DNA of 5,457 nucleotides from Actinomycetes bacterium (lineage in GTDB: Bacteria; Actinomycetota; Actinomycetes; Actinomycetales; Cellulomonadaceae), in the NCBI GenBank assembly GCA_023430425.1, contig JAEZAR010000268.1, forward strand, positions 1 through 5,457, written 5' to 3'. Position 1 is the first letter of the stretch. Each line of letters begins with the position of its first letter. The translations under genes were made by a program, and so were the position numbers. Under the pieces are notes generated by a model. That model was given only the letters and a program-made list of their open reading frames with translations. It ran no database searches and was not told the origin of the DNA. Positions 1 to 5,457 of this stretch are shown one piece after another.

Positions 1-1079
1 GCGCCGGGGACACCACCCTCGCCGACGCCGTCGGCATCCCCCGCACCGGGCGCGCCCGCGCGGTCCGCCGAGCCGCCACCGTCGGGCTGCCCGGCCGCGG
101 CGCGGCCCGCGCGGCGGGTGACCACCAGGCTCGCGACCGTCGCGACGGTGAGGGTGCCCAGGATCACGGTGAGGGACAGCCAGATCGGGATCTCCGGCGC
201 CCACTGGACGTGATCGCCCCCGTTGATGAACGGGAGCTCGTTGGTGTGCAGCGCCTCCAGGACGAGCTTGACGCCGATGAACGCGAGGATGACCGACAGG
301 CCCTCCGACAGGTACACGAGGCGCTGGAGCAGGCCGCCCAGCAGGAAGTACAGCTGTCGCAGCCCGAGCAGCGCGAACGCGTTCGTCGTGAAGACGATGT
401 ACGGCTCCTTGGTCAGGCCGTAGATCGCCGGGATCGAGTCGAGCGCGAACAGCACGTCGGTCGAGCCGATCGCGATCATGACGATGAGCATCGGCGTCAC
501 GACGCGGCGCCCGGCCTGGACGACGGTGAGCCGGTCCTCGTGGTACTCGGCCGTCGACGGCACCACCCGCCGGACGAGCCGCAGCAGCCGGTTCTCGTGG
601 AACTCGGTCGGCGCCTCGCTGTCGTGGTCCTCCCGCGCGAGCTTGACGGCCGTGTAGATGAGGAACGCGCCGAACAGGTAGAACACCCAGGAGAACTGGG
701 CGATCGCCGCGGCGCCCGCCCAGATGAACAACCCGCGCAGCAGCAGCGCGATCGCGACCCCGACGAGCAGCACCTTCTGCTGGTACGGCCGCGGGACCGC
801 GAACCTCGTCATGATGATGAGGAAGACGAACAGGTTGTCCACCGAGAGGCTCTTCTCGGTGACGTACCCGGCGAAGTACTCCGCGCCGTGCGAGGGCCCC
901 CAGACCAGCAGGAGCCCCAGCCCGAAGACGAGCGCGAGCCCGATGTAGAACGCCGACCATGAGGCGGACTCGCGGAAGGTGGGCTCGTGGGGCGTGCGGA
1001 CGTGCGCGTAGAAGTCGAAGACGAGCAGACCGAGCACACCGACGACGGTGACGGCCCAGACCCAGACGGGGACGGACAC
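1..1079 (-). CDS. TerC/Alx-family integral membrane protein, probable Mn2+ exporter (C-terminus cut by window edge)
   Basis: An open frame of 359 codons runs to the left edge without a stop, so the C-terminus is missing. The start is GTG at 1079, preceded by GGAGGT with a 5-base gap. The protein is a polytopic membrane protein with hydrophobic segments at about residues 5-22, 43-60, 82-91, 102-125, 130-145, 196-212, 227-250, 261-276 and 299-320. The two family signatures are present: EKSLSVDNLFVF (75-86) and GSTDVLFALDSIPAIYG (205-221), whose acidic residues lie in the membrane and are thought to carry the metal. A charged cytoplasmic loop (149-190) separates the halves. After residue 320 the chain becomes a Gly/Ala/Asp-rich low-complexity tail that is not part of the conserved domain. 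Alx/TerC relatives export Mn2+ (E. coli Alx, B. subtilis MeeF/MeeY) and some load metal onto secreted enzymes. The Mn2+ riboswitch-like leader supports manganese; the older tellurite-resistance label says little. Confidence 0.93.
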   Translation of the reverse strand, partial: MSVPVWVWAVTVVGVLGLLVFDFYAHVRTPHEPTFRESASWSAFYIGLALVFGLGLLLVWGPSHGAEYFAGYVTEKSLSVDNLFVFLIIMTRFAVPRPYQQKVLLVGVAIALLLRGLFIWAGAAAIAQFSWVFYLFGAFLIYTAVKLAREDHDSEAPTEFHENRLLRLVRRVVPSTAEYHEDRLTVVQAGRRVVTPMLIVMIAIGSTDVLFALDSIPAIYGLTKEPYIVFTTNAFALLGLRQLYFLLGGLLQRLVYLSEGLSVILAFIGVKLVLEALHTNELPFINGGDHVQWAPEIPIWLSLTVILGTLTVATVASLVVTRRAGRAAAGQPDGGGSADRAGAPGAGDADGVGEGGVPG

Positions 1080-1084
1080 GCAGT

Positions 1085-1113
1085 ACCTCCGGTACGTAGG
1101 GGTGACCGGAGGT
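1085..1113 (-). promoter_or_regulatory. Shine-Dalgarno sequestering stem (riboswitch expression platform)
   Basis: On the minus-strand RNA, ACCUCCGGU (1113-1105) is perfectly complementary to ACCGGAGGU (1093-1085), with an 11-base loop. The second arm contains the GGAGGU ribosome binding site of the TerC-family gene. The first arm contains the CCUCC that forms the 3' side of aptamer helix P1 (1112-1108). The two pairings exclude each other: with P1 formed the ribosome site is free, and without P1 it is paired. This predicts translation switched on by the ligand, the arrangement known for E. coli alx and mntP. The complementarity is seen directly; the switching is inferred. Confidence 0.75.
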
Positions 1114-1211
1114 CTCCTCCGCCCGGCGGCCCACGGCCGGCGGACCGGGCGCACCGGGCCGTCGCGACGACCGTGATGACGGCACACCCGTGGTGGGAGT
1201 ACTCCCCTCCG
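1106..1211 (-). ncRNA. yybP-ykoY-type manganese riboswitch aptamer
   Basis: The leader of the TerC-family gene starts with GGAGGGGAGUA (1210-1200) and ends with GGAGACCUCC (1117-1108). These match the conserved ends of the yybP-ykoY class, GGGGAGUA near the 5' end and a GACC-type 3' end. GGAGG (1210-1206) pairs with CCUCC (1112-1108) as helix P1, with one further C-G pair outside. Inside, CCACGG (1193-1188) can pair with CCGUGG (1136-1131), and GCCGUC (1183-1178) with GACGGC (1163-1158). Members of this class bind Mn2+ and very often precede TerC/Alx or MntP genes, so the context fits. The inner helices are approximate because they were read by eye. A covariance-model search would settle it. 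Confidence 0.82.
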
Positions 1212-1217
1212 CCGACC

Positions 1218-1245
1218 AGGGTACGGCCTGCCGGACCCCCGGGAC
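1218..1245 (-). promoter_or_regulatory. Putative promoter of the riboswitch/TerC-family transcript
   Basis: TACCCT (1223-1218) fits the TANNNT -10 pattern. Six bases later comes position 1211, the first base of helix P1, so a transcript starting there would begin exactly with the riboswitch. The -35 region is poor: GTCCCG (1245-1240) at 16 bases is the best I can offer. The call rests mainly on the match between predicted start and aptamer start. Confidence 0.45.
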
Positions 1246-1274
1246 GCCGCGGTCGGGCGTGCGCCCCGGGGTCC
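1233..1274 (-). terminator. GC-rich inverted repeat after the secreted-protein gene, possible terminator
   Basis: GGACCCC (1274-1268 read on the minus strand) pairs with GGGGTCC (1239-1233). Inside, ACGCC (1260-1256) can pair with GGCGT (1248-1244). The repeat begins 6 bases past the stop codon of the 1281-1892 gene and lies before the next promoter, where a terminator is expected. There is no T-tract, so it is either a U-less actinobacterial terminator or only a stem. It overlaps the presumed -35 region of the next promoter. Confidence 0.45.
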
Positions 1275-1280
1275 GCGGGG

Positions 1281-1892
1281 TCAGCCGGTGAAGGACGGCG
1301 CGGCGACGACCGGGAGCGCGGGTCGCGCGGCACCGGGCGTCGGCACCTGGGGCTGGACCGGCGGTGCGGGCGGCTCGAACGGCGGGTCGGAGGTGATCTG
1401 CGTCGGCTCGGGCGAGGGTGTGACCACGGGCGGGGGCGTCGGACCGCCGGGCTCGCATGCCGGCACGGGGACCAGGTCGGCGAGCTCACGGTGCCGGGCC
1501 GCCACGACGGGTGGCCAGCCGAGGACGCCGACGCCCGTCGCACGGTCCACGACGGCGGGGACGTCGCGGCGCGCGAGGCCGCGCGTCTGGTCCTCCTGGA
1601 CGGCCCAGCCGCTCCCGCAGACGTCCTCGGGGAGCAGGGCGACGTCGATGCTGCGGGTCCAGGTGTGACCGTCGCGTACCAGGACGAGGCGCTGCGTGCC
1701 GGAGTTGCTCCAGCTCGCGGCGGCCGTGGCGTCGAGCTTGCGGTACACGTAGACGAGCGTCAGCTCGGGAGGGGTCGCAGCGGAATCCCCGTGGCCCGCC
1801 AGCGGGCCGGCGACCGCGCCGGCGACGGGTAGGAGGGAGACGAGGACGCCCAGGACGACAGCTGTCAGGGCGGGACGGCGCGCGGTGCGCAT
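1281..1892 (-). CDS. Small secreted protein with two-cysteine domain and Pro-rich C-terminal stalk (unknown function)
   Basis: A 203-aa protein. The ATG at 1892 has AAGGA six bases upstream. Residues 1-28 form a Sec signal peptide: a basic start (MRTARR), a hydrophobic core, and an AVA cleavage site followed by GP. Residues 42-146 form a compact domain with one cysteine near its middle (92) and one at its end (146), probably disulfide-bonded after export. Residues 147-190 are a Pro-rich stalk, and the protein ends in VVAAPSFTG. There is no LPXTG-type motif and no C-terminal membrane anchor. Residues 90-126, around CGSGWAVQED and DVPAVVDRATGVGVL, resemble the protein at 4357-4860, which has the same cysteine spacing. 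I do not recognise a characterised family. A role at the cell surface or in the medium is inferred from the signal peptide only. It has its own promoter and is probably not co-transcribed with uvrB. Confidence 0.85.
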   Translation of the reverse strand: MRTARRPALTAVVLGVLVSLLPVAGAVAGPLAGHGDSAATPPELTLVYVYRKLDATAAASWSNSGTQRLVLVRDGHTWTRSIDVALLPEDVCGSGWAVQEDQTRGLARRDVPAVVDRATGVGVLGWPPVVAARHRELADLVPVPACEPGGPTPPPVVTPSPEPTQITSDPPFEPPAPPVQPQVPTPGAARPALPVVAAPSFTG

Positions 1893-1920
1893 GGGGGGTC
1901 CTTCGGGGGCTGGGGGCCGG

Positions 1921-1936
1921 GGAGCGTCCTCGCTCC
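1921..1936 (-). promoter_or_regulatory. Perfect hairpin in the 5' leader of the 1281-1892 gene
   Basis: GGAGCG AGGA CGCTCC forms a 6-bp stem with a 4-base loop. It sits between the putative -10 (1950-1945) and the ribosome binding site (1903-1899), within the first bases of the predicted transcript. It could protect the 5' end or tune translation. It is too far from the Shine-Dalgarno to cover it directly. Confidence 0.5.
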
Positions 1937-1944
1937 TTCAGCCC

Positions 1945-1973
1945 ATTATGCCCCCGTATGTCCGATTCGGGAC
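1945..1973 (-). promoter_or_regulatory. Putative promoter of the secreted-protein gene at 1281-1892
   Basis: CATAAT (1950-1945) matches the -10 consensus at 5 of 6 positions. At 17 bases the -35 hexamer is GTCCCG, which is weak. A better -35, TTGACG (1985-1980), lies too far upstream for this -10 and would need CATACG (1960-1955) at 19 bases. The odd palindrome CCGATTCGG (1962-1970) falls between the elements and could be a binding site. The preceding TACGGGGG recurs in the promoter of the 4357-4860 gene. Confidence 0.45.
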
Positions 1974-2044
1974 CAAGATCGTCAAGGTCTGTGGACGTCT
2001 GTACCCCTCATCACCCGAGCGGAGCAGGGGCGGCGTCGGGCAGC

Positions 2045-4156
<2,112 letters not shown>

Positions 4157-4162
4157 CCCACC

Positions 4163-4185
4163 ACGGTACGTCGGCGCACCGACAC
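4163..4185 (-). promoter_or_regulatory. uvrB promoter with RecA-NDp/PafBC-type DNA-damage motif
   Basis: On the minus strand, GTGTCGGTG (4185-4177) is followed by exactly 8 bases and then TACCGT (4168-4163). The known actinobacterial motif for LexA-independent damage induction is TTGTCRGTG-N8-TANNNT. Only the first, least conserved T differs. The -10 ends 6 bases before the GTG start at 4156, so transcription should begin at or next to the start codon. Genes with this motif are activated by PafBC in mycobacteria, and repair genes are typical members. PafBC itself lies outside the window. Confidence 0.75.
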
Positions 4186-4194
4186 GCCGTACCG
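4164..4194. repeat. Inverted repeat overlapping the uvrB promoter
   Basis: CGGTACG (4164-4170) and CGTACCG (4188-4194) are exact inverted arms, with a smaller inner pair TCGG (4171-4174) and CCGA (4179-4182). The right arm lies just upstream of the damage motif and the left arm covers the -10. It could be an operator, or a chance effect of GC-rich sequence. Confidence 0.5.
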
Positions 4195-4233
4195 CGCCGG
4201 CACCGGCGGCGGGGATGCGCGGGAGGGCGCGCG

Positions 4234-4249
4234 CCGCCACCGGTGGCGG
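4234..4249. repeat. 16-base perfect palindrome in the uvrB divergent region
   Basis: The sequence reads CCGCCACCGGTGGCGG, perfect over all 16 bases. It lies about 78-93 bases upstream of the uvrB start and about 60 bases before the -35 of the divergent secreted-protein gene. The form suits a dimeric regulator. No regulator gene is in view, so the function is open. Confidence 0.5.
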
Positions 4250-4257
4250 GTCTGCGC

Positions 4258-4271
4258 CGAACGGGTGATCC
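4258..4271. promoter_or_regulatory. Possible degenerate LexA (SOS) box
   Basis: CGAACGGGTGATCC differs at one position (A for the first T of GTT) from the Gram-positive SOS consensus CGAACRNRYGTTYC. uvrB is a common SOS gene, which makes the site plausible. Against it, the changed base is normally well conserved, and the box lies about 100 bases upstream of the only clear uvrB promoter, so it would need a second promoter that I cannot identify. Confidence 0.3.
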
Positions 4272-4307
4272 TCGTGCACGTCGGCGCGGCTTCGATGGTG
4301 GGGCCCG

Positions 4308-4335
4308 TTTACGAGTGCTTAACTACGGGCATAAC
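4308..4335 (+). promoter_or_regulatory. Putative promoter of the secreted-protein gene at 4357-4860
   Basis: TTTACG (4308-4313), a 16-base spacer, then CATAAC (4330-4335); each hexamer matches the vegetative consensus at 4 of 6. Transcription would start near 4342, leaving a leader of about 15 bases with the GGAG ribosome site. The TACGGG directly before CATAAC is shared with the promoter of the paralogous gene. Confidence 0.5.
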
Positions 4336-4356
4336 CGGAAGAATCGGAGCTCGCTC

Positions 4357-4860
4357 ATGAGGCGGACAATCCGGGCGGCAGCGCTCGTGACGGCCCTCGC
4401 GGTCCTCGTCCCGGCGGGTGCGGCGCACGCCGGGCCCGAGGACGACGCCGCCGAGCGGTCGCAGATGATCGAGGTGGCGTGGCTCATGCCCGGGGAGTTC
4501 CGCGGCTACGCCACCTTCCCCCAGACCTACCTGCCCGGCGGCGTCCCCGAGTGCGGCGACGGCGCCGTCCAGGTGGACGTGTACAAGTACGGCACCCCGG
4601 ACGTCCGCGCCTTCGTCGACGCGCTCGTCGCGGGCGGGGTCCTCACCAGCCCCGCTGACGACGCGCGGGTCTCGACCGCCCCGCGGACGTTCTGGTTCGT
4701 CGAGCTCGAGCCGTGCGACCCGATCGACCCGAGGGACCCCGTGGACCCCGGTGACCCGGTCGACCCCGGCGACCCGGTCGACCCCGGCGACCCGCCCTCC
4801 GACCTTCCGACGGCGCTGCCCGCCCGCCCGCGCGTCGCGACGCCAACGTACGCCGGCTGA
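4357..4860 (+). CDS. Small secreted protein with two-cysteine domain and Asp-Pro repeat tail (unknown function)
   Basis: A 167-aa protein. ATG 4357 is preferred over the upstream in-frame ATG 4243 because GGAG lies 7 bases before it, a signal peptide begins there, and the promoter falls between the two. Residues 1-25 are a Sec signal peptide (MRR, hydrophobic core, AHA cleavage site, then GP). Residues 35-120 form the exported domain, with AWLMPGEF, PQTYLPGG, CGDGAVQVDVYKYG, DVRAFVDALVAGGVL and FWFVELEPC. Cysteines 66 and 120 probably pair. Residues 123-146 are four hexapeptides of the form [IV]DP[GR]DP, a stiff acidic stalk, and the protein ends in RVATPTYAG. From memory, similar WLMP...QVDVYKY...VDAL...GVL secreted proteins occur across Micrococcales without known function. 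It has no sortase motif. It is divergent from uvrB across about 200 bases and looks paralogous to the 1281-1892 gene. Confidence 0.85.
   Translation: MRRTIRAAALVTALAVLVPAGAAHAGPEDDAAERSQMIEVAWLMPGEFRGYATFPQTYLPGGVPECGDGAVQVDVYKYGTPDVRAFVDALVAGGVLTSPADDARVSTAPRTFWFVELEPCDPIDPRDPVDPGDPVDPGDPVDPGDPPSDLPTALPARPRVATPTYAG
4723..4794 (+). repeat. Four in-frame 18-base tandem repeats encoding [IV]DP[GR]DP
   Basis: The units begin at 4723, 4741, 4759 and 4777. The last two are identical (GTCGACCCCGGCGACCCG), the second differs at two bases, and the first is more diverged. Growth from the 3' side by slippage or unequal exchange would explain this. As each unit is six codons, gain or loss keeps the frame and only changes the stalk length of the secreted protein. 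Confidence 0.9.
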
Positions 4861-4932
4861 GTCCGGCCAGGGCTGCGCGGCGGACGCCGACCGGGCACGC
4901 GGGGCCGAGGGCCGGTTGCGATCCAGATCGGC

Positions 4933-4951
4933 GTCCGGTTCGGACCGTTTT
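4933..4951 (+). terminator. Possible intrinsic terminator after the 4357-4860 gene
   Basis: GTCCG-GTT-CGGAC (4933-4945) forms a 5-bp stem with a 3-base loop, followed by CG and TTTT (4948-4951), one of the few T-runs in this sequence. The stem is short and begins 72 bases past the stop. It also lies just upstream of the next promoter, so the T-run may instead belong to that promoter. Confidence 0.4.
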
Positions 4952-4977
4952 CGCACCGTTGTGGCTGGTTGGCGCGG

Positions 4978-4983
4978 TAGTGT
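4978..4983 (+). promoter_or_regulatory. Putative -10 element for a leaderless transcript at 4990
   Basis: TAGTGT fits TANNNT and stands 6 bases before the GTG at 4990, the same spacing as at uvrB. There is no Shine-Dalgarno before this GTG. No good -35 is visible at 16-18 bases. Confidence 0.4.
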
Positions 4984-4989
4984 GCCTGC

Positions 4990-5457
4990 GTGGCCAGTCG
5001 TCACGGCGACTGCTCGACCCCGCAGCGCCCGTACCGAGGTCCGGACCGGCGCGCGGCGCAGGCTGCCTGCACGCCCGCCCGACCGGGCGACGTGGCCCGG
5101 GACGCCGGGGCGATGCTGGCGCTCACCGGGGGGTTGTGCGTCGCGTCCCTCGTCCTGCACAGTGCCGTCCCCGCCGCCACCGTCCCGCTGACCCTGCTGG
5201 TCGCCGGCCTGGCGAGCGCCGCCTGCGTCGTCGTCGCCGAGCAGTCCTACCTGCGCTCGCGCCTCGTCGGGGACGCGGTCGCCGCCCGGCTGTGCACCGC
5301 CTTCGTCGTGTACGGGGTGGTCGTCGTGCCCCTCGCGGCATGCCTGGAGGACGGGGTCGGCGGGGCGGTCGGACAGCTCGTCGGCACGCTCGCGGTCGGC
5401 GTGGCGCTGGGCTCCACGCTCCGCTGCCCGCCGGTCTCGAGCGGCCCGCGCCTCGGC
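4990..5457 (+). CDS. Multi-pass membrane protein, N-terminal part only (function not recognised)
   Basis: The frame is open from GTG 4990 to the window edge, giving 156 codons without a stop. An in-frame TAG at 4978-4980 rules out earlier starts; ATG 5113 is the main alternative but would drop the leader segment. Residues 1-38 are polar and rich in Arg and Pro, probably cytoplasmic. Hydrophobic segments follow at about 41-57, 60-83, 99-118 and 128-144, with a short basic link YLRSRLVGD (87-95). The strong G/C third-position bias and the clean hydrophobic pattern support real coding. Seven cysteines in 156 residues is high for this kind of sequence. The layout resembles the membrane sensor region of some actinobacterial histidine kinases, but no catalytic domain is in view and this is a weak guess. 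Confidence 0.72.
   Translation, partial: MASRHGDCSTPQRPYRGPDRRAAQAACTPARPGDVARDAGAMLALTGGLCVASLVLHSAVPAATVPLTLLVAGLASAACVVVAEQSYLRSRLVGDAVAARLCTAFVVYGVVVVPLAACLEDGVGGAVGQLVGTLAVGVALGSTLRCPPVSSGPRLG

Noticed and set aside
210..962. Plus-strand open frame opposite the TerC-family gene
   Set aside because: It is made mostly of Arg, Asp, Glu and Gln, and the opposite strand has clear TerC motifs.
1281..1410. Sortase (LPXTG-type) anchor at the end of the secreted protein
   Set aside because: No LPXTG-like motif, no hydrophobic segment and no basic tail follow the Pro-rich region.
809..1543. Minus-strand open frame across the riboswitch region
   Set aside because: It is Ser/Arg/Pro-rich, overlaps two supported genes in another frame, and covers a structured leader.
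2014..2040. CCCGA/TCGGG inverted repeat after uvrB as a terminator
   Set aside because: Only 5 bp with a 17-base loop and no T-tract, so the support is too weak.
4157..4279. Longer uvrB starting at ATG 4279
   Set aside because: The extra 41 residues do not look like UvrB, and the damage-type promoter would fall inside the gene.
4723..4794. Tandem repeats as a CRISPR array
   Set aside because: There are no spacers. The units are directly adjacent, 18 bases long and in frame within a coding region.
4959..4983. Second PafBC-like motif before the gene at 4990
   Set aside because: TTGTGGCTG resembles the motif only in part, and the gap to TAGTGT is 10 bases, not 8.
4309..5160. Minus-strand open frame opposite the second secreted-protein gene
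   Set aside because: It is Arg/Gly-rich without a recognisable domain. The plus strand carries a signal peptide, ribosome site and promoter.
4751..5191. Plus-strand frame bridging the end of the secreted-protein gene and the membrane protein
   Set aside because: It is Arg/Pro/Ser-rich. The frame starting at 4990 gives clean membrane segments instead.

Overview
The window comes from a very GC-rich actinobacterial chromosome. The codons end mostly in G or C, GTG starts are used, small secreted proteins carry Pro-rich tails, and the UvrB N-terminus is of actinobacterial type. Together these suggest Micrococcales, close to Cellulomonas; the genus is an inference from memory of similar proteins.

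Layout, left to right. Positions 1-1079 (minus) hold most of a TerC/Alx-type membrane protein, cut at its C-terminus by the window edge. Its leader (1080-1211) reads as a yybP-ykoY-type manganese riboswitch with a readable expression platform: a 9-bp stem that hides the Shine-Dalgarno and competes with aptamer helix P1. Positions 1281-1892 (minus) encode a small secreted protein with a Pro-rich tail. Positions 2045-4156 (minus) encode full-length UvrB of the nucleotide excision repair system. Positions 4357-4860 (plus, divergent from uvrB) encode a second small secreted protein with an Asp-Pro repeat tail. From 4990 to the right edge (plus) runs the N-terminal part of a multi-pass membrane protein without a recognisable function.

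The uvrB promoter fits the actinobacterial LexA-independent DNA-damage motif (RecA-NDp/PafBC type, TTGTCRGTG-N8-TANNNT) at 8 of 9 upstream positions, with exact N8 spacing and a matching -10. The -10 lies 6 bases before the GTG start, so the mRNA is probably leaderless. A near-match to a LexA box lies about 100 bases further upstream. uvrB may therefore have two damage inputs, as mycobacterial recA does.

The two secreted proteins on either side of uvrB look like diverged paralogues. Both have an AxA cleavage site followed by Gly-Pro, two cysteines exactly 54 residues apart, matching blocks around the first cysteine (CG-G-AVQ-D, then DV-A-VD...GVL), a Pro-rich stalk, and a C-terminal end of the form A-[AT]-P-[ST]-[FY]-x-G with no sortase motif. 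Their putative promoters also share a TACGGG-CATAA block. This pair is the least described biology in the window. The remaining intergenic stretches hold promoters, hairpins and palindromes. No RNA genes, mobile elements or CRISPR arrays were seen.
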